Below are positions 24,180 to 32,800 of a stretch of 64,000 nucleotides of DNA, piece by piece. Position numbers and translations under genes: made by a program. Every line of letters begins with the position of its first letter. Within the stretch, counting starts at the first letter, position 1. Source of the DNA: Deltaproteobacteria bacterium (lineage in GTDB: Bacteria; Desulfobacterota; Desulfarculia; Adiutricales; Adiutricaceae); the NCBI GenBank assembly GCA_031273455.1, contig JAISRZ010000085.1, forward strand, positions 1 through 64,000, written 5' to 3'. The notes under the pieces were generated by a model. The model worked only from the letters and a program-made list of their open reading frames with translations, was not told the origin of the DNA and ran no database searches.

Positions 24180-24447
24180 CGCGCACGATTCTTTGGATGC
24201 AGTCCTTGAGATGTATCAGGAACTCGGGCCTTTGTTATGTGATATAGATCGAGAGGCTTCCGAACTACAACAGGCGGAGACTTCCGCTCCTGAATTTTAC
24301 TCGTCCCTCCGAGAAAACCGCGCTATATGTAAATACGCGGACGACGCCGTAACTAAGTTAGAAGACGCTCAGACAGCTTTGATTTTGTTGAGAGCTTACT
24401 ATAGCCCTATGCTTGAGCGTTGGCGAACTAGGAAGATGGACGAGTGA
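24160..24447 (+). CDS. hypothetical helical protein
   Basis: A 95-aa protein, GTG start at 24160 with AAGGAGG 9 nt upstream. Mostly helical (LDAVLEMYQELGPLLCDIDR, DDAVTKLEDAQTALILLRAY). It overlaps the previous gene by 20 nt, and its TGA overlaps the GTG of the methyltransferase. No family recognised. It is placed where a methyltransferase partner or regulator might be, but nothing in the sequence shows that. Confidence 0.7.
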   Translation: MSLLRADAHDSLDAVLEMYQELGPLLCDIDREASELQQAETSAPEFYSSLRENRAICKYADDAVTKLEDAQTALILLRAYYSPMLERWRTRKMDE

Positions 24448-25337
24448 AGTACTTATCTGTCTGCTCTGGAATTGAAGCGGCTACTGTGGCTTTCCGCCCT
24501 CTGGGTTGGAAAGCCGTAGCTTTTTCAGAGATAGATCCGTTCTGCGCGGCTGTATTAAAACATCACTATCCCGAAGTTCCTAACTTAGGGGATATGAACA
24601 CAATTGATGGGGACCTTTTCCGGGACAAGCTAGACCTTATTATTGGCGGCACTCCCTGTCAATCATTCTCTATCGCTGGTGCTAGAAATGGATTTACAAG
24701 TTCTAATGGACAGCTTACGCTATCCTTTTTTAGGTTGGTTGATTGGTGTCGGCCAAGATGGTTTATTTGGGAAAACGTCTCTAACGTATTACAAATTGAT
24801 AAGGGAAGAGTCTTTCGAGATATCCTCTTGGACCTGGAAAACATCAGGTATTCGGTTGCCTGGCGGGTACTTGACAGCCAATTTTTCGGAGTCCCCCAGA
24901 GACGCCGTCGCGTCTTCCTTGTCGGACATTATCGAGACTGGCGCGGGCCTGGACACGTATTATTTGACCCCTATGGATTGTCTAAAAACTATAGCGAAAC
25001 TAGCCCAATTCAAAAAATCAGTCCCAATAGAGAAACTGATCCCCCTATTCGCTTGTATCGGCAAGATATAGTAGGAACTTTAAAGACTCGCTGTTGTCGT
25101 TTAGACATGCATAATGTCGGTGGAGACACACTAATAAAGACCGGCGCTAACCTTAGATACTTAACCCCTTTAGAGTTCGAGCGCTTGATGGGGTTTCCTG
25201 ACTATTATACTTTAATCCCTTATAAAAATAAATTACTGAGTGACTTTAGGCGATACAAACTTTTAGGCAATAGTATGGTTACTAATGTTATTCAATGGCT
25301 AGGTAAAAGAATTCAGGACTACGACACCCTATGCTGA
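24444..25337 (+). CDS. C5-cytosine DNA methyltransferase
   Basis: A 297-aa enzyme with the ordered C5-MTase motifs: I LSVCSGIEAATVAF (SAM), II FSEIDPFCAAVL, IV GGTPCQSFSIAG with the catalytic Cys, VI IWENVSNVL, VIII QRRRRVFLVG, IX LTPLEFERLMGFP and X LLGNSMVTNVI. It transfers a methyl group to C5 of cytosine; the target sequence cannot be read from the protein. The target-recognition part (about 180-225) is short. No restriction partner is adjacent, so it likely protects phage DNA from host restriction. GTG start overlaps the previous stop. Confidence 0.93.
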   Translation: MKYLSVCSGIEAATVAFRPLGWKAVAFSEIDPFCAAVLKHHYPEVPNLGDMNTIDGDLFRDKLDLIIGGTPCQSFSIAGARNGFTSSNGQLTLSFFRLVDWCRPRWFIWENVSNVLQIDKGRVFRDILLDLENIRYSVAWRVLDSQFFGVPQRRRRVFLVGHYRDWRGPGHVLFDPYGLSKNYSETSPIQKISPNRETDPPIRLYRQDIVGTLKTRCCRLDMHNVGGDTLIKTGANLRYLTPLEFERLMGFPDYYTLIPYKNKLLSDFRRYKLLGNSMVTNVIQWLGKRIQDYDTLC

Positions 25338-28201
25338 ATTTCGTTCAAGTCTTAGAGCGTATCTTACCAGAGTCTAACCAAGTCTTTTATCATGGGTTAG
25401 CTTTAGGTGGGGCCCGGCCTATCCCGAGACAATGCTTCAGTCCTGAAGAAGTGTTTTCCGCTGGGTTGTCATGGTCAGGCTCAGGGCTTAACGCTTACTA
25501 CGCGCCCGCTGGTTTTTCTGGTGGGCTTAAAAGGAACGAATCTTGCGCGTCTCTAGTTAGAGCCCTCTGGCTAGACATTGACTACGCTAAACCTAGAGCC
25601 TTTTACGCGACTATCGATGACGCTCTGGTGGACCTCTTCGCTTTTGTGTATGAGCTAGGTCTACCCCAACCATTGATTATTAATTCTGGCCGAGGGCTCC
25701 ATGTTTACTGGCCCTTTTCTAGAGATATATCTAAGGCTGACTGGCTATGGTTAGTTAAACTATTTAAGCGAGCTGTCAACAAATTCAAGTTAGGTGTCGA
25801 TCCTAACTATCATATGGATAGTTTGTCGTCCGTGCTGCGGATACCAGGGACTTTAAACTATGGCTCCGATGGCGTGGCTCGCCAGGTCAGTCTTCTACAA
25901 GACGGCGAGATAGGACAGCCGGAACTTATTGGAGCTAATTTATTTAGATACGTAGGCGAGGAACCAGAGTTTAGTCCCCCTACCCAGGGCTCTATTGATA
26001 TACCTGGAACTAACTTTGGCTCTATTCTTCAGCGGCGGACTAAGAGTGACCCCTTACCTATAGTTAAAGAGTGCGCTCAGGTCCGTTTAGCTGGGGACTC
26101 GGTGGCTTCTAGGAACACCTGGCTCTACATGCTCGCCATTATGAAGTTCTGTAAGGAAGGTAAGGAGGTAGCCCATGTCATAAGTCAGCGAGACGCGTCT
26201 CGTTATAACGCTAGGGAATTGGACCGACAGTTCGCGTCCGTGGGGATCGCCGGTCCGCCTAGGTGCGCCACTTTCCAAGGTGAAAACCCAGTCCCCTGCG
26301 CGGACTGCCCTTGGTTAGGACAAGTAAACTCACCGATAGAAATACCCGGAAAACTAATTCCGACCTTAGAAAGTAAACTCATCCCTTTTGAGAATGAAGA
26401 CTTTCGAGTTATCCCAGGAGAGGGACTATTTCATATACATTACCCAGAAACAAGAAGGAACCAGCAACAACGTGAGCCAGTCATATACAAAATTAATAGG
26501 AATGAATTTTATATTACAGAAGTACAAGCCGATACCGAGGGTATCCAAGAGAAATTATACATACAGTTAAAAGTCCGAAGCCCTGGCCAAGCTCCAAGGA
26601 GCGTTTATTTTAGCGTAGATGAACATTACGGTCAGTTTAATTTTCCTAAGTGGTTAGCCAATCATAGGTTACTACCGATAAAAAGAAAATATAATGATTT
26701 GATGAGTGACTTTATGAGTTCTTATATCGAAAGACTCCAAGATAACGTGACGTGTGAACAGAAGAGTCACTTCGGTTGGTCGTCCTATTATGACTCCAAG
26801 ATAGGCGACAAGGTGGACAGCTTCGTGGTGGGTACGTCTATGCTGACGCCTGATGGGGAGACTAAGGTCGCTTTGAATCCTAAGTGTCGGGTCATGGCGG
26901 ATAGGGAATTTCAAGTCAAAGGAGACTTAGAAGCCTGGAAAGTCATACCAGACATGTATAAGACGCTGGACCAGAAAGAGGCTCAGCTATTTATGTGTGG
27001 ATCCTTCGCCGCGCCGTTTATGAGGTACGGCCTAGGGACAGCTAAGAATCTAATCCTTAGCATGTGGGACGCTAAGGGAGGCAAGGGCAAGTCTACGTTG
27101 CTCCAGGCGATTAACTCCGTCTGGGGCCACCCGATTAATATGTCCTGCTCCAAGAACGACACCATGTCCGCGAGGTTCCAAGTCCTTAGCGCCCGGAAGA
27201 ATCTACCCTTTTGTCTAGATGAGCTAACCACCATGAAGGAAGACGACCTGTCTCCCTTACTGTTCGATATAGCTAATGGCCAAGAACGGCGTAAATCTGG
27301 CCGCTCTGGCGATGTTCTATTGTCCACAGGTGATTGGTCCACCATCACTTTCGTGACCTCTAATAGGTCAATTTACGAGCTTATGAGGGCTCAATCCTCA
27401 CAGACCACGGCTGAGTCCATGCGGGTGGTGGAACTACCCTGCGCTTTTAGGAACTACGCGGGGACAGAACTAGGGGGCTACATAGAAGATTGTCTCTGGC
27501 TGTTACATAATAATTATGGCCTGGCTGGCCCGGCCTTTATGGCTGAATGCTTTAAGAATCCTCAGTACTTTGAGGAAGTGGCCGCGGAAGCTAGAGCCTG
27601 GGACGCGGTTCAACGACAGACTTCGGAAGAGCGATTCTGGAGCTACGGCTTAGGGACTATCCTAGCCGTGGGTCGTTTAGCTGTCCGCCTAGGCTACCTT
27701 AACTACGACATGGACGCTTTGGAAAGCTGGGTGGTCAAGACCTTATTCCCAGAGATTCGCCATAAGATTAGCGATGGCCTTAAGTCAGCCGTCAATCTCT
27801 TGGGTGAGTACTATACCAGTAACATTAATAAAGTGTTGGTAGTCACCGCGGCTGAAAGGACTACTGAGATACGACCTCACATGAGTATTCAAATGGATAC
27901 TTATGTCAAGCGATATCCAGCCAACAGTTTGGCTATGCGATTGGAAATTGATACGCAAACTTTATACGTCCGCCTTAATAGTATCTCGGAGTGGTGTATA
28001 AATCAGCGAGTATCATGGAGTGAAATGAAGACCCAGCTTGTTAATGAAAACATATGGGATGGGAAGACAAGCCAGATTAATTTGGCTAAGGATGTGGAGA
28101 CGCTTGGGCGGGTTTCTGTTTGCTGTTTAAAGTTAGACTTAAGTAAATGTGAGCCTCTAGCGTGTCTCAACGAACAGGGGGAAATATATGATTCAAATTA
28201 A
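25331..28201 (+). CDS. primase-helicase (AEP-like primase plus SF3/DUF927-like helicase)
   Basis: A 956-aa protein. Residues about 60-180 look like an archaeo-eukaryotic primase core: LWLDIDYAK (paired acids), LIINSGRGLHVYWPF and SSVLRIPGTLNYG. A Cys cluster lies at about 316-331 (PRCATFQGENPVPCADC). The helicase part has Walker A WDAKGGKGKSTLLQAI (about 578-593), Walker B PFCLDELTTM and sensor-like ITFVTSNRSIYE. Such proteins prime and unwind at phage forks. It overlaps the methyltransferase by 7 nt and the HTH gene by 14 nt. The primase assignment is less certain than the helicase. Confidence 0.87.
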   Translation: MLNFVQVLERILPESNQVFYHGLALGGARPIPRQCFSPEEVFSAGLSWSGSGLNAYYAPAGFSGGLKRNESCASLVRALWLDIDYAKPRAFYATIDDALVDLFAFVYELGLPQPLIINSGRGLHVYWPFSRDISKADWLWLVKLFKRAVNKFKLGVDPNYHMDSLSSVLRIPGTLNYGSDGVARQVSLLQDGEIGQPELIGANLFRYVGEEPEFSPPTQGSIDIPGTNFGSILQRRTKSDPLPIVKECAQVRLAGDSVASRNTWLYMLAIMKFCKEGKEVAHVISQRDASRYNARELDRQFASVGIAGPPRCATFQGENPVPCADCPWLGQVNSPIEIPGKLIPTLESKLIPFENEDFRVIPGEGLFHIHYPETRRNQQQREPVIYKINRNEFYITEVQADTEGIQEKLYIQLKVRSPGQAPRSVYFSVDEHYGQFNFPKWLANHRLLPIKRKYNDLMSDFMSSYIERLQDNVTCEQKSHFGWSSYYDSKIGDKVDSFVVGTSMLTPDGETKVALNPKCRVMADREFQVKGDLEAWKVIPDMYKTLDQKEAQLFMCGSFAAPFMRYGLGTAKNLILSMWDAKGGKGKSTLLQAINSVWGHPINMSCSKNDTMSARFQVLSARKNLPFCLDELTTMKEDDLSPLLFDIANGQERRKSGRSGDVLLSTGDWSTITFVTSNRSIYELMRAQSSQTTAESMRVVELPCAFRNYAGTELGGYIEDCLWLLHNNYGLAGPAFMAECFKNPQYFEEVAAEARAWDAVQRQTSEERFWSYGLGTILAVGRLAVRLGYLNYDMDALESWVVKTLFPEIRHKISDGLKSAVNLLGEYYTSNINKVLVVTAAERTTEIRPHMSIQMDTYVKRYPANSLAMRLEIDTQTLYVRLNSISEWCINQRVSWSEMKTQLVNENIWDGKTSQINLAKDVETLGRVSVCCLKLDLSKCEPLACLNEQGEIYDSN

Positions 28202-28421
28202 TTTCAAAGCTATAGTCAAGGAACGAGAGTCTAAACTCTTGAGTCGCACCGATTTAGCTAAAATGGCGGATGTTTCTTATCCTACCTTACTTAAGCTAGA
28301 AAACGGCGAGGCCGTGACTTACGCTTGTTTACGGAAAATCATAGAGGCTCTAGGGTTTTCCATTACTGATAACCCATTTATTAAATGGAGGGAACTAGAT
28401 GGAAAGTCTAAAAAAGTATAA
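28188..28421 (+). CDS. small XRE-type helix-turn-helix protein
   Basis: A 77-aa DNA-binding protein. The HTH is LSRTDLAKMADVSYPTLLKL followed by ENGEAVTYACLRKIIEALGF, the Cro/CI pattern. It has no oligomerisation or cleavage domain, so it is more like Cro than a full repressor. It is the only regulator-like gene in the visible early block. It overlaps the primase-helicase by 14 nt and the next gene by 23 nt. Confidence 0.85.
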   Translation: MIQINFKAIVKERESKLLSRTDLAKMADVSYPTLLKLENGEAVTYACLRKIIEALGFSITDNPFIKWRELDGKSKKV

Positions 28422-28764
28422 GGACGCTTACCGGGAACGGTTAGTGACCCTTTCTCAAGGGACCGCTAGGGAGCCATTTCTGGCTTTACTCGAGACCTGG
28501 AGACAAATAGCTTTCGGGCTCAGCGTGTCTGAAGATGACGTTGTGGACTTCTTGACTGGCTATCTGCTTGCTTTACCCTTTAACCTGAAAATCTATGGGT
28601 CTAGGTTGTTTAAAGGCGATATTATAAGGGAAAAGACCAGCGCCTTTTTAAAGGTGATTGACCTTGATGAGTTCACCGTTCATTACCCTGAGTTAATCGC
28701 CTGGACCAAGAAGGCTTTCAAGGGACAAGCCACGACTTTATTCGATGAGAATAGTCCCGACTGA
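28399..28764 (+). CDS. hypothetical protein, last early gene
   Basis: A 121-aa helical protein (MESLKKYKDAYRERLVTL, PFLALLETWRQIAFGLSV, VDFLTGYLLALPFNLKIYG). No family recognised. Its 3' end overlaps the convergent late gene by 27 nt, so no terminator fits between the two transcription units. It is tightly linked with the HTH gene and may serve it. Confidence 0.75.
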   Translation: MESLKKYKDAYRERLVTLSQGTAREPFLALLETWRQIAFGLSVSEDDVVDFLTGYLLALPFNLKIYGSRLFKGDIIREKTSAFLKVIDLDEFTVHYPELIAWTKKAFKGQATTLFDENSPD

Positions 28765-29328
28765 GGTTACGACCAGACCGCTAGCGTTAGTCCCAGCGAT
28801 GGATAGGTTGTAAGAGCCCGGGCTGGTGGGGGTACCCTCCAGCTTAATATAGTTACGGCCAACGCTAGGAGTTATCCAAGAGGGGACATTCCCGCAAGAT
28901 AGCTCCATAGGCTCAGAGCCACCAAAGATAACCACCCCCGACCAGGGGGTATTGGCGCTTCCGTTAGGTAAGTACAACTCTATAATCTCTATGGGGACTG
29001 GAGCGCAGGACCCTCCCGCGCAGCAATCATGGTTACAGATAAGATACTTAACGACTGTCAGGGTGAGGTCGAAGCACACCGCCGAGCCCCGGGGGAATTT
29101 CCTAGGGATAGTCTCGCCTAGTCCCCTAGCTTTCACTAATAAATCTCCACAAGCGTTTTCCACTTCAATCTCTTCTGTGTAAATATCATCTCGTAGAACT
29201 AGGTAGGTGCTTTCACCCACCGGTAACTGGGCTAGGAGTCGGTTACGGTCTTCCAAGTTTAGCGGTAGGGCGTAGTCTTCTTTATCCATACTCCGAACTA
29301 AGATAGCCGAAAAAGGTTTTAGTATCAT
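28738..29328 (-). CDS. virion-associated protein with Ig-like C-terminal domain
   Basis: A 196-aa protein and the last late gene. The N-terminal half is beta-rich (STYLVLRDDIYTEEIEVENA) with a Cys cluster CNHDCCAGGSC. The C-terminal 80 residues resemble a putative Ig-like fold (PSWITPSVGRNYIKLEGTP then TSPGSYNLSIAGTNASG), common on phage capsids and tails for weak surface binding. It is presumably a decoration or tail-tip component. The call rests on context and the Ig-like pattern. Confidence 0.7.
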   Translation of the reverse strand: MILKPFSAILVRSMDKEDYALPLNLEDRNRLLAQLPVGESTYLVLRDDIYTEEIEVENACGDLLVKARGLGETIPRKFPRGSAVCFDLTLTVVKYLICNHDCCAGGSCAPVPIEIIELYLPNGSANTPWSGVVIFGGSEPMELSCGNVPSWITPSVGRNYIKLEGTPTSPGSYNLSIAGTNASGLVVTSVGTILIE

Positions 29329-29747
29329 GAACAGACCTTCGGAGCGTTAAGCTCGATTTTAGTGGGTATATACCTCATAGGCTCAAGGTCTATATCCAGA
29401 GTTAAAGCCTCATAACTATTGATCATCACGTGACCCACGTAGCGCATGGAGGGGCGCCGCCAGAGATGGTTATCCAACCGGAAAATTATCGCGCCTTCGT
29501 CATCCGTGTCAAAGGCGGGATAGACTATGGCCGGTAAGCGGTGATGTTCAGGCGGGTAGGGCTCGATAGGCAGAGGATAACCCCAGTCCCCTAGGCGGAT
29601 AATGGGACTCAGCTGAGCGAACTTCCGGGGGTCTGGAGGCTCGATAATTAATTTGATTTCCTCGAGGAAAACGTCACGGCCTAAGTGTCCTGGTTGGACT
29701 AGAGTCACCTTTAGCTCGGGCTGTTCCCTGTAGATTTTCACAATCAT
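29325..29747 (-). CDS. hypothetical late protein
   Basis: A 140-aa beta-rich protein (MIVKIYREQPELKVTLVQPG, EGAIIFRLDNHLWRRPSM, EALTLDIDLEPMRYIPTKIE). I chose the ATG at 29747, with GGAG 7 nt upstream; an ATG at 29777 is in frame but poorly placed. It overlaps the next gene by 4 nt (ATGA). No family recognised. It is probably a virion component, given its place between the giant protein and the Ig-like protein. Confidence 0.65.
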   Translation of the reverse strand: MIVKIYREQPELKVTLVQPGHLGRDVFLEEIKLIIEPPDPRKFAQLSPIIRLGDWGYPLPIEPYPPEHHRLPAIVYPAFDTDDEGAIIFRLDNHLWRRPSMRYVGHVMINSYEALTLDIDLEPMRYIPTKIELNAPKVCS

Positions 29748-29768
29748 AACGAGTCTCCATAAAATTAC

Positions 29769-29793
29769 CCCCGCCAAGGAGGGCTTGACGGGG
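29769..29793 (-). terminator. possible terminator after the giant virion gene
   Basis: On the minus strand CCCCGTCAAG pairs with CTTGGCGGGG (one G-T pair) around a 5-nt loop, followed by GTAATTTTA. It sits 36 nt after the stop of the 4,721-aa gene. The T tail is weak, so partial termination or mRNA stabilisation is possible. Confidence 0.5.
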
Positions 29794-29828
29794 TTCGCTT
29801 CCGGTCGGGCAGAAACCTTTAGCGATAT

Positions 29829-32800
29829 TTAAATGAAGCCGAGGATACTTTCGTAGAGATTCTGTTTCCCTCGCTCAGCGTTTTTAAAAGCGTTCTTGAG
29901 GAAATCGTCACTCATATCTCGACCTCTAAATTTCTTAACTTGGTCGCGTAAGGTTTCATTAACCTTCTTTAATTCCTTATCGACCTCAATAATCTTTAAG
30001 TATAACCTAATATCGCTATCAGGCATACCACCTTTCCGCATGTTCTTAGAGACTAGGTCCGCTTTCTCTCCAGGCTTGGTGTCTGGACTAGTGGTCCTAA
30101 TACCCCGGTCGGTAAGTATTTCCTCAATCCGCCGTTTCTCTCTGAAGTACAGGGTCTGGGGGACATTAGGTCTCGCCCCATAAAGAATAGAAGCTCCAAG
30201 GGCTGTGCCCAGAGGGCCTATATCCTGACGGGTACTAGTGAATTCCGGGTCGTAGAGAGAGCTAGCTTCCATAGCGGCCACCAGACCCTGGAAAGGCCCA
30301 TAAGCGTAGTACTGGAGGATATGTCTAACAGTCTCTGGGGTCACATCTAAATGGGCGTTGTCATGGAGCCAAGCGGCTATGTTGTGCCAGACCTCCGGCG
30401 TGCCAGTCCGACCTTTCTCAAAGTCCCTAATACCAGGAGCGCGGTTGCCATAGTTTAAGGTGCCACCCCAATAGTTCTTGTTCACGGCCACGTCCATAAA
30501 AGGCCGGATAGCTTGAGGGGCGAAAGTTTGAAATATCCAGGCGGCGATATCGTCCGTGGGTTGCCAGGCGGGGAAGGTGTCTGGCAGTATCTGTTTATGG
30601 AAACCCATAATACTGTTGTAGATAGCGTCCGGGGCGCTCATCTGACCTCGACCAAAGCGGTCGAATACCTGGGCCATAGTCCACATAAAATGAGGAACGC
30701 CAAAAGGAATAGGAACCTTCAGAAATGTGCCGTCCTTCTGGAATAGGCACATGTAGTTAGAGATGGTGTTAAGGGGCAGAGCGTCATAAGGATTTTCCTT
30801 ATCATCGTCATCATCGTCCGACATACCTCTTAGGAAGCTGGTCAACATCAGACCGGCGAAGAGTAGGCCAGCTCCAGCTATAGACCCTCTAGCTCTTTCC
30901 ATAGGAGTGAACTTAGTGGTGGGGTTAAAGGCTCTAAGCATGTTAGCCCCGCCTTGGACAATAGCCCGGAAGAACACGAACATAGCCGAGCCGACCGGCT
31001 CGATAGTGCCCCGTTTAAAGTAGTTCATCGCGTCCAGAGTGTACGCCTCAGCGTCCTTTCTGGCGACCTGAGATTCCCTAAAAGCCACGTACTGTAGAAA
31101 GATAGGGAAAGTGTTGAATAAGTTATTGTACCAGTTGACCCCTTCAATGGCCTTGTCAATCTTCAGAGCGCTCTTGGTGGCTATCAGAGCTTCCTCTAGC
31201 GCGGACCGCTCACGCTTAGATATTATCTGGTCGCTAGTGGAGCTGAGATGGTCTAGCCAGGTTAGGATAGCGGGTGAGTCTTGTAACTCTTTCCAGTATT
31301 GGCGGAACTTATTGTTAGGTAGTTCCCGACCAAACTGAGCCGCGGCGTAAACGGACATCAAGTCGGGGTTCATTAACAGTCTAGACTGGGTGGCTAGGAC
31401 TTCGGGGCCTTGAACTAAAGTCCCATCCTCTTTAAAGTAAGTCCCCCTAGCGAACATATTTACGGAGCGTTCGCCAAAGTCTTTAAACGAAGCCACGGGC
31501 GAGAATAACGCTCTGGCTTTGGTGAACCATTGCCCAGTCCACTTGTTGAAGTTAGCCATCGTGGCTAGGAATTTACTTCTGTTTTGAAACTCAGACATAG
31601 CCTTACGCATGGCTATAGTCTCTTCCTCATTTTCAGGATTGAGGTAAGTTATCTTATAGACTTTAGTGGTGACCTGGCCTTTGTCATCGACCGTCTTTTC
31701 CTTGTAGAGATAGCCCGGCGCTAGGGCCAAAGCCGCGGCTCTCTGACTCTCTTTTACGCTAGCTTTACTGTTTGGTTTAAGCTCCACCCTTTCTAAATGT
31801 CTGGTGTTACCGGACTTTTCTAACAGTTCGTAGAGCTTGTTAAGATGATAGGTAAAGTCCCTATGGCCGATATCTAAGGCGACCTGGGCTATGTGTCTTT
31901 CTAAAATATTAAGGGCGCCATCGGCTCTGGTTAAAGATCCGTTCCGGCTGTAGTCTAGCTTAGCGGGGTTGGCGATATGCTCTGAGTCTTGGTTATTCTC
32001 CGCCATAGGATTAGGGATATAAGTTGACAAAGGAACATAGGCTGTGAAGTCAAAGCCCCCGACTTGTTCCTCGCGAAGTTTCAAACCTTTCTTAAGTAGC
32101 TCCAGATTCAGTCGCTCAAACCCTTTCGTGGTCATCTCGACCATCTCAGTTAGTTCCGCGTCCGTGAAATTCTTTTGGAAGTCTTTCCACATTCTAGCGG
32201 CTTCAGGCAGACTGATACCACCAGCCACTGGGGGAATGTAACCCTCGTTAGCTGTCGCGCCAGGGCTGATTTGGCGTAAAGTATCCGCTTGGGCTTTGGT
32301 TAAGATAACCGGTTTACCCGTCGCTTGATAGGCGTCGTAGACTGTTAGGATAGTCTCGTAGAGGTTCAGTTTCGATTTGGATTCCGTAACCTTTTCTGTG
32401 GCTTCCCTAATCTTGTCCTTGTCTTGATGTTCTAGAAGAGCGATCTTGACTCTTATGTCCACGCGCTCGTCTTCCGTTTTCGCCTTCGCCAATAGCTGTT
32501 CTAACCCCGCCTTGTCAGCTAGCTGTTTTATCCTGGCCTGTTTCTTGACTTCCTTTAAAGCGTTTTCCGCTTTTTCCAATTTCTGGGTTTCGCCATTGAC
32601 GTCATCTACCAGAAGAGAGCGGAAAGCCTCAGCGCCTTCCACTAAGATATGATTAACTGTGCCTACGTAATTAACTAATTCCCTAACTTCCTTCGGAGTC
32701 ATACCCAAAGCTTTAGACTTAGTCCTAATCCACTTAGATATGGGGACTAATATATCCTTTTGGTAACGCTCGAAGAGCTGTTTAGAAGTGGGGTAAGCTA

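Noticed and set aside
29778-29828. tRNA-like or riboswitch structure after the giant gene
   Set aside because: Only a short hairpin is present; no cloverleaf or conserved aptamer core could be drawn.
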